In this document: in pieces, positions 11,145-21,492 of the stretch
How positions within the stretch are numbered: the stretch's first letter is position 1
Layout of the letters: each line of letters starts with the position of its first letter
Made by a program: the position numbers and the translations under genes
The notes under the pieces: generated by a model
What the model saw: only the letters and a program-made list of their open reading frames with translations
Told to the model about the DNA's origin: nothing
Database searches by the model: none
NCBI GenBank assembly: GCA_947683425.1
Contig: CANTUQ010000035.1
Location: 1,163,001 to 1,227,000 of the forward strand
Origin: Excoecaria cochinchinensis
Taxonomy: Eukaryota; Streptophyta; Magnoliopsida; Malpighiales; Euphorbiaceae
Reading direction: 5' to 3'
DNA length: 64,000 bases

Positions 11145-11265
11145 CATCAAAGACCACTTTCCTAGTCGGTTAGGGTTTCGACAGCCACATTATCGGAGGG
11201 TTTTGATTGAGCAACCAAAATCAAAGTCAAAGAGCAATTAACAGGCATTCAGAAAATCTTCAGAA

Positions 11266-12544
11266 ATGGAAAATTCATCGAGAGAGGCAGATACAACACG
11301 AGCCATGATTATCGAAGAAGTGGGCAGACGGCTCGAAGAATTTTAGAACAGAATGATGGCCATGATGGCGACAATGGCCCAGCCTACTGCATAGAACCTG
11401 ACTACTCCTCCTATGAGACAAAATGAACAAGAGGAGTCTAGAGAAGACCCACTTGAGGAGATTCGCCCGCCACCGGTGAACTTAAGGGCTACCATACCGG
11501 GAGCCCAGAGAAGAGAGATAACCCATGGAGTAGAGGATGATTTGGGAGAGGATGAATATGAAAAACCCTTGTCGGTTAGAGGGAAAGTACCCTAAATAGA
11601 AGAAGCCATTTGGAGAAAAATGGAAGAGAAGTTCGAGGCGATGTCTCGGATGTTAATGATGGGAAAAGGGATGAACCCCGAGGACAAGGAGCTGGATGGG
11701 GAGGATCTAATCCCTCTAAATTTCAAAATGCCTAATGTCCCGAAGTTTGATGGCACATCAGACCCCACTGCACATATTAAGCAATAATCCTTGGTGATGA
11801 AGGGGACAATGCTGACAAAGAGTCAGAAGATTAAATACTTTTGTTTGAGTTTGATAGGTCCTGCAGTGGATTGGTATCATGGGTTGGAATGAAGAATAAA
11901 GGAAGATTGGGACCTACTGACGGAGGAGTTCCTCCAGCAATATGATTGTAGTACAAGGATGGAGGTCACTCTGAAAGATCTAGAGCTACTGTAACAAAAG
12001 CCAGACAAGTCATTTCATGAGTACCTAACCCGATGGAGGAACTGGGTAATGGAGATGAAGAAGAAGCCGGATACTCCAGATCAGGCTGTTTATTAGGAAT
12101 GCCAGCCCATATTTGAAGGATGGGTTAAAGATGAAGGGGCTAAAGGACTGGGAGTCCCTAAAAGACATAGCCATCGAAGCTGAGGCTGAGCATCGAGATA
12201 AAATGGCTAAATCTGCAAACCTGGCCTTGGGTAAGAACAAGGGAAGCAGTAGTGGTAATGGGGCCAATACTGGGGAAGTAAAAGTCTCAACCACCGGAAT
12301 GACTCCCAAACACCTCACTATCTCGGGCAACCCATTATCTTGGCACTTCACCTGTCTTATTAAGGAAGGGAAGTTACAACCCTTGCCAGCTGGACCTGCC
12401 CCAATTCAAGGAAAGCCTAGGCACAGAACAGACTGGTATTGTGCATATCACCAGTACACAGGGCATAGAACAGACTATTGTCGTCCTCTAAGGGATCGCA
12501 TTCAAGAATTGGTGCATGGCCTAGAGGAAGAAAGAAAGAATTAG
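11266..12544 (+). pseudogene. gag: Tat1 gag (broken)
   Basis: Encodes a retrotransposon Gag, the structural protein of virus-like particles. The start MENSSREADTTRA matches MASSSREVDTTRA of Tat2 and MANLPREANAPRA at 61674, which fixes the ATG. The core PF03732-type region (PKFDGTSDPTAHIKQ, then VDWYHGLE, then EEFLQQYDCSTRMEVTL) is followed near the C-terminus by a zinc-knuckle variant C-x2-H-x4-H-x4-C (CAYHQYTGHRTDYC), a form common in Tat-type Gag. At least six in-frame stops (for example 11344, 11392, 11593 and 11785) and a frameshift near 12090, from a small deletion after DTPDQ, abolish the protein. The last 143 residues are open (12113-12544). Confidence 0.9.
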
Positions 12545-12816
12545 AGTTGTTACAATGCCTTTCTTTTTTTAAAAGTGTATTCCTAAACTATGCACTTGTT
12601 TCTCTTTTCTATTTTAATAATATGGGCTTTTCTTATATATGCATTATCATATCTTATCGCATCGAGCATAAATGATAATCATGATTAAGGCATTGGGTTA
12701 AACATTGTTTAATTCAGTTTCAATAAACAGTAATCTTTGTTGCATCCAATTTGACTCCTGAAGTGAGATAAAATTTGAGAGAATAAAAAAAGAATAAAAG
12801 AAAAAAGAAAAAAAAA

Positions 12817-13080
12817 AGAAGTCTTTGCCTGGACCTATGAAGACGTGCTGGGAGATGATCATGAAGTCATCAAGCACACCATTCCAACATACCCCGATCA
12901 TGGACCAATTAAGTAGAAGCTCAGAAGACCCAGGCCGGAAGGGCTAAAAAAGTTCAAAAGGAGGAATCCACAAGCTGAGATGAAGCCGAATTCTTTATAC
13001 AACACTCGGCTTGGTTGGAGTCATCCTAATAGTCAAGAAGAGCAAAAAAAGTATGAGCTATCAGGATTTGAACAAAGCTT
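12817..13080 (+). pseudogene. Tat1 pol scrap: N-terminal RT region
   Basis: Translation around 12820 gives EVFAWTYEDVLGDDHEV, then a stop, then KLRRPRPEGLKKFK, and in another frame VILIVKKSK and SYQDLNKAY. This is the order expected at the start of a Ty3/gypsy RT (F.W.Y.D, KLRR.RP, PV.KK.GK.R, YRDLNKA). It stops at GGATTTGAACAAAGCTT (13064-13080), where a purine tract begins. Stops and frameshifts make it non-functional. The match is by motif order only. Confidence 0.7.
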
Positions 13081-13212
13081 ATAAAAAAACAAAAGAAAAA
13101 GAGAGAGAAAAAAGAACAAAATAAAAAGAACAAAAGGAAAGGAACAGGAAAAAGAAAAAAAGAAAAAAGAATGAAAAAAAAGAGAAAAATAAAATACAAA
13201 AAAAAGAGAGAG
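13081..13212 (+). repeat. A/G-rich tract between inverted RT fragments
   Basis: About 130 bases of almost only A and G (AAAAAGAAAAAG type). A similar tract lies at 12779-12820. Minus-strand Tat copies show matching T/C-rich tracts at 32341-32415 and 51829-51912, so purine tracts on the sense strand seem characteristic of this family. Confidence 0.8.
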
Positions 13213-13297
13213 AAGGAAAGCTATCCTGGGGGCAAGCTTTGTTCAAATCCCGTTGATCTACACATGCCCGTACCTTGCCATTCTTCTTGGCTACCAA
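13213..13297 (-). pseudogene. Inverted RT fragment in Tat1
   Basis: On the minus strand this reads VAKKNGKVRACVDQRDLNKA then CPQDSFP, a clear piece of Ty3/gypsy RT (consensus KK.GK.R.CVDYRDLNKA.PKD.FP). It is antisense to the rest of Tat1. AAGCTTTGTTCAAATCC at 13234-13250 is the exact complement of 13064-13080, so it forms an inverted repeat with the direct RT scrap across the purine tract. About 28 residues remain. Confidence 0.75.
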
Positions 13298-13370
13298 AAA
13301 AGGACCAAAAGACTAATTAACAAATCGTTTAAGGGGTGTACTATACAAATGACAAGTCGATGACATTCAG

Positions 13371-13595
13371 TTGAGATGCATGGATGAGAAAGGAGCTAAG
13401 AGGGTCATGGAAGAAATTCATGCCAGAATTTGTACAGGCTATATGAACGGTTTAATGCTCGCAGAAAAGATCAAGAGACAAGGATTGGACAGAGAAATGA
13501 CCCTTTTGCACTTCGAGGCTAGAGAGCTACCACTAAAACCTCTACAAGAGTCACCTATTATTTCTCGACACAGGGCGCAGAAGCAGTATGGCTGA
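13371..13595 (+). pseudogene. Tat1 pol scrap: integrase zinc-binding region
   Basis: The open stretch begins MRCMDEKGAKRVMEEIHARI and continues CTGYMNGLMLAEKI, which resembles the N-terminal HHCC region of Tat-type integrases (EIH.G.CG.H..G..LA.KI). The second histidine appears lost. After about 35 residues the similarity ends, and the remainder of the ORF is unrecognised. Catalytic core and C-terminal domain are absent. It lies just downstream of the inverted RT piece, so most of pol between RT and integrase has been deleted. Confidence 0.6.
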
Positions 13596-14729
13596 TCGAT
13601 GCAAAGCTCAAATCTTTAAGGACGATCATGTAAGCCTAGATTTCGAAATTCAATAGGGTGCAGCAACGACAGCAGCAGTTAAGCAAGTCAGACAAGGACA
13701 GGTCATGAGATTACTGCCACAGTCAGATCCATCACAAAATACTCTACTCGATCATTCGAGAAGGAAGTCAGAAAGCATTCGATGAAAGACTAAAAAAATC
13801 AAAAGAAGAGCATAAAAGCCCCGCAGGTCGAAAACCGAAAAAAGGCAGCCTTGCTAAAAATGGGCGTCTCGTCAGGGTGAAAAAAAAGGGCACCTTGGGC
13901 AAAAATTAAAGGCTTGAGAGAAAATGTTTAATCAAGAAAACCCGAGAGAGTTGATTGATAACAGGAGTAGGATGCACATAAGGTGTTACTCATTGAGATT
14001 GAATAAAACTAGTGTTTTTGTATCACATGTCTAGTCATGGTCATTCTTATTGCTATATGGTGCATAGAGATAGAAATGCATGCATAAGCTAGGCATAAAC
14101 ATGCAATTAAATGGTTAAGAGAAACCTGTTGTAGGCATAAGGACATATGCTGGAGCAATTCTCAAGGCAGTAATAACAATTTTTTTTGACAAATCTTCCT
14201 CTTACTCTTAAAAAAAAAAAGAGGCCGTTAGAGATGAAAACCGTGACTGGCTCTCTAAGCAAAAGTTAGGCCAAATGGCAGTATGAAAACCTTGAAACAG
14301 GCAGTCTGTCCTTCAAAAAAAATGAATAAAAGCCGCTGGAGTGGGTTGGGTCCATTCCAGGCAAAAAATGCTTTTTTAGATCCTTGGGGGCATCAGACAA
14401 TGTGAACAGCCGAGCAGTACCCTCAATGAATCCCTTAACCACCTGGGATGTGGTCTATCCATTTTTGTATATCACATGCATCTCACATGCATTCAATCCT
14501 TTATGCGTATAGATATGCACACACAACTCTTGTACATTAATCCTTTGCTCGTGTCTCGTGTATATAGCTTTATGTGTACATTTCACACACATTACGCACA
14601 CACAATCTTTTGTACATACTTTTGTGCTAATAACTTTACAGGGACAAGGCCGAACCAAAGGACAACTTCAGCAAGATGAATTCAAGATGAAGCCCACGCA
14701 AGTCGAAATCATATAAGCCCATGAAGGGA
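13596..14729 (+). other. Tat1 3' internal region, non-coding
   Basis: No supported gene. 14455-14680 (rich in CACATGCAT, CACACACA and GTGTATATAG) matches 50480-50700 of Tat2 on the opposite strand, and about 14400-14450 matches about 50700-50750. This shows that the 3' non-coding region is a shared property of the family rather than random filler. Confidence 0.6.
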
Positions 14730-15126
14730 TTATCTTTAAAACCTTTTTTTAAGACATTATCAGTCTCTTCGAAGCATTATCTTTAAGTCCTTTTTTTAAA
14801 GCATTCTCAGTCTCTTCAGAGCATTATCTTTAAGACCTTTTTTTTTAAGGCATTATCAGTCTCTTCGGAGCATTATCTTTAAGACCTTTTTTAAGGCATT
14901 CTCAGTCTCTTTGTAGCATTATCTTTGACAACTTTTTTAAGGCATTATCAGTCTCTTCGGAGCATTATCTTTAAGACCTTTTTTAAGGTATTATCAGTCT
15001 CTTCGGAGCATTATCTTTAAGACATTTTTTAAGGCATTATACATCTTTTCGGAGCATTATCTTTAAGTCCTTTTCTTAAGGCATTTCAAATCTTTTCCAA
15101 GACGTTCTCAGTCTCTTCGGAGCATT
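14730..15126 (+). repeat. 46-bp minisatellite in Tat1 3' UTR
   Basis: Eight copies of a unit of about 46-48 bp with landmarks TTATCTTTAAG, TTTTTTAAGGCATT and CAGTCTCTTCGGAGCA start near 14730, 14777, 14825, 14872, 14919, 14965, 15010 and 15056. The same unit, reverse complemented and 47 bp long, forms the array at 49889-50311 of Tat2. Amplified arrays in the 3' UTR are known for plant Tat/Ogre elements. Confidence 0.9.
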
Positions 15127-15869
15127 AAGTAATTTTCAAAAAAATGTCCCAAATCCCTTCAATCCAAGGTGATCCAAGAGATGGGTTTAGCTCAACATTA
15201 TCAGGCATTATCCAGAACAGCAAGCCTATATATGCATGCCATGTCGGGGGCAATCAGATAAGTTTCTCTATTATAAGAGGCACGTTCACACACATAACAC
15301 AAAGTGTACAAAATCCAAATTCAAATGTACAAACGAGGAAAAAAAAAGAGGAAGATATTTTCAAGGCCTTAAAAATCCAATATGCTGTAAAAATTCAAAT
15401 ACATTCAAAATGTAAAAATCCCAAAAATTTACAAGAAAGAAAAGACAAAAACAAAAACAAAAACTAAAAATCATGTTAAGAGATGCCAAAGACATTGAAA
15501 CTTATCCACCTGCAGGCAAGCAATGAAACTTCCAATCTAATTTTACTCTGAGAAAGCTCAAATCTATTTTCCTCTCTGGAGGCTCAACATCAAATTCTCT
15601 CACCCTCTTGAGAAGTATGCAGATCTTTTCAACAAGGAGGCTATGTTAGGAATTAATATCTGGCATGTCACAGTCGGCAAGGGATATCTAAGAGGATGAT
15701 ATTCCACAAACTATTTTCCGGGGGAATAACAAACCATCCCTAGGGGGGCACCCGTCTGACATCGGCCCCAACAGGTATGTGCTGCCATAGGTATGCATCT
15801 CTTTTATATACCCTGCACATTTGCTTTTCCTTTTTTTGCAAAGAAAAAGAAGAGGCTCAGGATAGAACA
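15127..15869 (+). other. Tat1 3' untranslated region, no gene seen
   Basis: A 107-residue ORF here (15144-15467) is lysine- and asparagine-rich with no recognisable family and runs into A-rich sequence. I regard it as chance. Confidence 0.5.
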
Positions 15870-16347
15870 GACACCGTGCAAGCCGAGATGAGGCCAGCGG
15901 GACAAACCAGCCACTGTGCAAGCTGAGATGAGGACAGCGGGGCACAGGCGATAGAACATATCGCAATGAGGTTGTAGTTAGAGAACACTGCATCCCACAG
16001 ACACCGTGCAAGCCGAGATGAGGCCAGCGGGATGAACCAGCCACCGTGCAAGCCGAGATGAGGACAGTGGGGCACACGCGATAGAACAGATTGCAAACAG
16101 AGGTTATAGTTAGAGAACACTGCATCCCACAGACACTGTGCAAGCCGAGATGAGGCCAGCGGGATAGATCAGCCACCGTACATGCCGAGACGAGGACAGC
16201 GGGCACATGCGAGAGAACAGATCGCAATAGGATTGTGGTTAGAGAACACCGCATCTCACAGACGCCGTGAAAACCGACCAGACGCGAGCGGGACAATGCG
16301 ATAGAAAAGATTGCAAAAGAGTCATAGTTGGATAACACTACAGCTCA
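15870..16347 (+). repeat. 130-bp tandem repeat in Tat1 3' UTR
   Basis: Units begin at 15870, 16000, 16132 and 16261 (130, 132, 129 and about 87 bp; the last is partial and diverged). Each holds two internal versions of GTGCAAGCCGAGATGAGG and ends in GAGAACACTGCATCCCACA or similar. The repeat keeps long reading frames open on the minus strand by chance. No equivalent array is seen in Tat2. Confidence 0.9.
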
Positions 16348-16470
16348 ATGGTAACAAGTCGCAACATTCCACACAGTAAAAAAGGTAAAGACTGCCTCAG
16401 GTACGCATCTCTTTCCTTTCTCCTCTGAATTTTAGCTCATATAGGCACTAGTGCACTAGTTTCCCCAAAA

Positions 16471-16481
16471 TTGGGGGCAAA
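16471..16481 (+). other. Tat1 polypurine tract
   Basis: TTGGGGGCAAA lies directly before the 3' LTR and primes plus-strand DNA synthesis. Tat2 has CTGGGGGCAAC in the same place (49661-49671, minus). Confidence 0.8.
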
Positions 16482-18751
16482 TGTAGACACCAGGTCCGGT
16501 CCTGAGGTAGACCAGATCAGAGTTACCCAATGATGATAAGATGCCTGTTCATAGGCAAAAAGGTTAAAAATAACAATTTCCTTGTCAAATTTTGAATTTT
16601 AGAGTGAAAAAATAAAAATAATAAAAAAATATTTTGAAAATTAGATTTGAAAAATGGGGTTTAGAAATTATAGTATTTTTTAGTTAAATTTAAAAAATAA
16701 AAATAAAAAATAAAAAATTTTCGAGAGTGCCGACGCGCGACAGCGCACGAGCAGTGCCTGCGCGCATCCGCGCGCTAGACGAGCGACCGACGCCTGTCGG
16801 GCGCACCGACGAGCGAGGTCGCACCTGTCCCGCCGCAAACGCCCATTTTGGCCTAATTTCAGTTTTTTTCGATTTTTTGACCTAAAGATCCATTTTTTAT
16901 CCCATTTTTGGTATTTTTATATATTTTTCGGTTTTTAAAATTAATAAATTATTTTTTAATTTAATTTAATTTATCCTTAAGATAAATGTCAAGGATTTAA
17001 TTTTATCTTTTAAATTCTAATTTGAATTCAAAAGGATTTGATTTTATCCTTAAATCTAATTTGAATTTAAAAATATTTGATTTTATTTTCTAAAATCCAG
17101 TTTGAATTCAAATGCATTTGATATATATCTTTAAAGGATTTAAATTTTAAAAAGAATTTTGTTTTCAAATTCAAAATTTAAAAAGGATTTTGTTTTTCAA
17201 TTCAAATTTTGAAAAGGACTTGATTTTTCAATTTAAATTTTAAAAAGAATTGTTTTTGAATTTTGAATTTCAAAAAGATTTAAATTTTTTATCTTCATCC
17301 TCATTTACCTATAAATAGGAGGCTGAGGATCGAGGGAAGGAGGTCGTATTTTTAACTTTTCATTCTTTCTTTTTCAACATAATTCTCTCTACTTTTTTAT
17401 GAAATTTCTTCTTCAAATAACTTTCTCAAATCAGTTTTCAATAAAATAATCCTTCATGAGACAAAGAAAATAATTCTTTGTTCTTGAGTTGTTATTTTCT
17501 TTCATTCTTCATTTTTAAGCAGTTTTCTTTCTTGGAATAAAACTCCGACTTTTTCATTTTCAACTTTAATTTTGCGAATCAAACCAAGGAAATCAATCAT
17601 ATTTTCCCTTCATTGAGCACGAATTCTTAGGGTAAATATTCTGGGCCCAATCCTACATTTCTTTTATTTTCTTATTTTATTTATTCATAATTATTTCATC
17701 AACATATAGATATTTATATCTATTGCTTATTTATTTTATTTCTAATATTTCCTTTTATTTCCATTATTTTATTTCATTATCCCACTCACATGTTGTTTGT
17801 TTTTTTTGTGAGCTTATTTATTTTCACTAAATATGGGGCGCAGATAAGGGGAGCCCGCTAGGATAATTCGGGGACACCAATTTGGTTCATTTTCTTTACC
17901 CTATCTCCTTTTAGTTTATCTTCATTTCCAATTTATTGTAAATATTATTTTAATCCCGCTAATATAAAAATGGTTAAATGTTTTTTATTAATTAAATTGG
18001 GATCTTTTGTAAATTGAGGACCAATGTCCTATTTTTTCAGCAAATAAAACCAACACTTCAAAAAATTGTTTTGTAATAAATATGTATGCGGGGACCAATG
18101 TCCTCACCCTTAATGTGTATCCCATTTTATGCATGCTTTGTATTTTATTTACAATGGGGGTTGTATTCCACCCCTAGTTTTGTTGTAATCTATCTTTAGA
18201 TGATTTATTTTAATGTTGCTTTTATTTATTGTTTCCCTTAGATGGATAATTGGCGCTTTAATTTAATTGCACCGAATTGAATGAGAAATGGGATGAAACG
18301 CTAAATTCAAAACTCAATTATAAATTTAATCAATGTATGAATAAATGGAAAGTCCTGAATGGTATTTGGGCTCAACGAGGCGAGAGGGCCATCTCAGCAT
18401 TCTATTGGGGTGGAAGCCTCCAAGACACCTCTTGTGTCCAGTAAAAAGGCTTACACTAGTACAGTCCTAGGCACCACGAGACGATGGGGCCGTCCTAATG
18501 TTCTATTAGGGTGAAAGCCTCCAAGACACCTCTGGTTTGCCCAAGCACGAGGCGAGAGGACCATCCTATTATTAGGGTAGAAGCCTCCTAGATGACCTTT
18601 CCCAATGTTCTATTGGGTGGCGACTCCATGAAACTGCCTTGTTGCCCAAAATGGACACACTTGAAATTTCTTACAAGTTCTTATGAACCTCATCCCGAAG
18701 GCCCTAAAAGCGGGCGGTTTGAGGCGCCACTGGGGTTCGGCGCGTGTCACA
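16482..18751 (+). mobile_element. Tat1 3' LTR (2270 bp)
   Basis: Begins TGTAGACACC and ends GTGTCACA before the CCGAC duplication. Unlike the 5' LTR it keeps the promoter: TATAAATAG at 17310-17318, a pyrimidine-rich leader, and a donor-like AG/GGTAAAT at 17629-17636. Near its right end it lacks about 80 bp of the tandem repeat present at 9980-10050. A GC-rich block (16731-16845) holds the hairpin core GTCGG/CCGAC (16796-16800 and 16806-16810). Confidence 0.9.
17310..17318 (+). promoter_or_regulatory. TATA box of Tat1 3' LTR
   Basis: TATAAATAG in the context CCTATAAATAGGAGG, about 830 bp into the LTR and followed by a CT-rich leader. The equivalent position in the 5' LTR is deleted. The LTR starting at 62888 has TATAAAA at 63466-63472 in the corresponding place. 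Confidence 0.75.
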
Positions 18752-19171
18752 CCGACCAAAGAAGATACCCTTCTATTTTAGATAGTTTTGGGCCACTTAG
18801 AGCTAAAATTAGCTAATAACTATTTCTAAGACATTTGTAGAAACAAAAGTCATGGTTCAAATGCCACTAGAATTATCTAGTTTTGATATTTTTAAGCTGA
18901 GATGTATCCTAAAATCCGAACCGAGGTCAAGAGTAAAATTGAGCAAAATTTTCCCTTACAACTTCAATATAACCAAGTTCATGTTTCCATTCAATTCCAT
19001 AACTAACACAACCATAAATCAACTCAATTTTAATTTCATACATTGGTCCACCATACTATTTCTTTTATACATATTTATCATACTTTAAAATAAACAATTG
19101 GCGAGCAACCGCTCTTACCATATCTTTCGAATTAATAACGGTTGCATCCTTTTTGACACTTCCGTTACATT
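18752..19171 (-). repeat. B1 repeat, last segment
   Basis: Starts with the second CCGAC copy and matches 21088-21492 of B2, ending near CCTTTTTGAC and then ACTTCCGTTAC. It joins directly to copy B2, showing that the two 2.3-kb copies are arranged head to tail. No gene is seen. Confidence 0.8.
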
Positions 19172-21492
19172 CAATATTTAAATAAAAGATCCTTAATACT
19201 TTACATGGTACCACACAATATATTAACACACACATTCATTAACTTTCATGTAACAATATTGCATGAATACCATTATCCTTTCAATCTCATTTAATTTCTT
19301 GTTAACAACACTAGCTTCATAAGCACATTTAACATTATTATATACATTAATATGACATCATTTAGTACTAACATAACATCAATAATAGTATACACATGCT
19401 TAACATTTCAATAAGCACTTTCAACCAAGTTGTATTGCTCATGAATAATTAATATGACATACCAATTCATTTTTAAGTTTATTCGATAATTTTTTATTAA
19501 TTATATGATTAAGTACTTCACTAATTACTCATGTTTATAACCTATTCACTTATGTTTCCAAGTGTCAACCACTCAAATATTCATCATACAGCTCTATACA
19601 TGTGTTGGATAAGTTCTGGAAAGTTTTGGTTAAGTTCGGATTCAATTCAGGATGAAAATAATGGACCATATAGTCAAAACAGGGGGTAAGGGATGGCCAC
19701 ACCTGAGGGATGGGCATTCCATACCTTAGGGGTGGGAGTCTCTCACCAAATGACCCATGAAGGATGGGATAACCCAAAACAGTTCCTGAACCAACTCTAT
19801 TTCACCAAAACATATTGCAACCTCAAATTAATCCTCCAAAATCACATAGAAAATGTCAATTTTAATCAAAATGGTCTTTTGAACAATTAAACCTCAGGAA
19901 GTTAGCTATCTGGTCATTTGGAGCTAAAACCAGGGAGATATGCCCAAATTTGTCTATACTGCTCTAAACACCAGCCTATAAAAGTTAGCTATTAGAATGA
20001 GAAATTTTGAGGCCCTTAGATTCCAAAATAAATTATATCTATTTCTATAGCATTTTTAGCCAAAGAAGTCCAAATTCTAACCCAATTAGAATAATGTAAT
20101 TTGGAGTTATAATTCTTGATTTATGCTCAAAACAGTCATCAATGGTCATTCTGCCCCTTTGGACAGAACTGCAATATGTAAATCAATTAACCTAAATTCA
20201 ACTAATTTGACACAATCAATCCACCAAAATCAACCAAAATCAACATAAAAAATACACAAACATCTTAGAATATTCAATTCATCAATAAATGTTCAATAAC
20301 ACAACAATCCCAAACTTAATTCCTTGCATTTTCTTAGCTGACTTTGCTCCTACTTCACCAACCTTTACTTTGCCTTAAGTATCAATCACTTTCTCTTCCA
20401 CAAACTACCATGAAACCAACAATAAAACAACCAATCAAAGTTCTCATCTTTCAAGAACCAAAGGTAAATAAGAAGAAATCAAACAACCAATTCTTACCTT
20501 AAAAAGCTTACAAAAACTCAAGAATCAACTTATCCAATTTTGAGACAACCTTAAGCAAACTTTAATGGAGGATTTACCCAAATGAATTAAGAAGAAGAAG
20601 ATGGTAATGAAAATACAGATTTCTTTTCCCTTGAATGGCCGGCCAAGAATGGACACAAAAGGCCAAAATTCACCACTTCACACCTTATATATGCATGTAA
20701 TGCATTAGCTGGCTCACTCATCATATGACACTTGTATTCCACTTGCACACACCTTAATCCAAATTAGGCTTAGTTAATCTCATCTTAACTTAATTAATCA
20801 CTTACTAATCATCTTAATTACACAATGTCATATTAATCACTTAACTAACTTCTTTTATGCAATTAAGTCCCAAATTTCAAGCTTATGTATTTAACTCCTT
20901 CAAAAATATATTCTATCCATCATTTTGTGCAATCAATTTGAACTTACAAATGACAGAATTAGCAAAACTATTCTTCTATAATTTTATTCATCTATATCTT
21001 AAATTGCTACTGGTAAAAATTTAGATCAATTGGAATTAAAACCTAGGATTTATAGCCTTAGAGATACATATTATTCCATGAACCCGACCGAAGAAGATAC
21101 CCTTGTGTTTTAGCTAGTTTTGGTCCACTTAGAGCTAAAATTAGCTAATGACTATTTCTAAGACATTTAGAAACAAAAGTCACGGTTCAAATGCCATTAG
21201 AATCATCTAGTTTGGATATTCTTAGGCTAAGATGTATCCTAAAATCCTAACCAAGGTCAAGAGTAAAATTGAGCAAAATTTTCCCTTACAACTTCAATAT
21301 AACCAAGTTCATGTTTTCATTCAATTCCACAACAAACACAACCATAAATCAACTCAATTTTCATTTCATATATTGGTCCACCGTACTATTTCTTTTATAC
21401 ATATTTATCATACTTTAAAATAAATAATTGGCGAACAGCCACTCTTGCCATATCTTTCGAATTAATGACGGTTGCGTCCTTTTTGACATTTT
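19172..21492 (-). repeat. B2: intact copy of the 2.3-kb tandem repeat, LTR-like
   Basis: Full-length second copy of the unit that is split in B1. On the minus strand it reads like an LTR leader: TATATAAG (20685-20692), about 190 nt of leader, then AAG/GTAAGA (GT at 20497-20496). Imperfect arms CCTGAGG (19702-19708) and CCTTAGG (19724-19730) surround the site where B1 received the solo LTR. It ends where CACTA sequence begins. Probably LTR sequence of a further gypsy family; no coding region is found. Confidence 0.65.

Larger units (their letters stand above)
8452..18751 (+). mobile_element. Tat1: complete Tat/Ogre-like LTR retrotransposon, internally decayed
   Basis: Two LTRs starting TGTAGACACC (8452-10204 and 16482-18751), a tRNA-Arg-type primer-binding site, a polypurine tract and a perfect target duplication CCGAC (8447-8451 and 18752-18756) define the element. 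The undisturbed target is seen in copy B2 near 21088. Inside are a broken gag, rearranged scraps of RT and integrase, and two tandem-repeat arrays in the 3' untranslated part. Protease, most of RT, RNase H and the integrase core are missing. The primer site and gag type point to the Tat/Ogre branch of Ty3/gypsy. Confidence 0.9.

Noticed and set aside
13079..13297. 72-residue minus-strand ORF as a gene
   Set aside because: Only the first 28 residues are RT; the rest is translation of the purine tract.
15688..16338. 216-residue minus-strand ORF with repeated peptide
   Set aside because: The frame is open only because the 130-bp repeat lacks stops in it. It is antisense to Tat1, has no recognisable domain, and its repeats mirror the DNA repeat.
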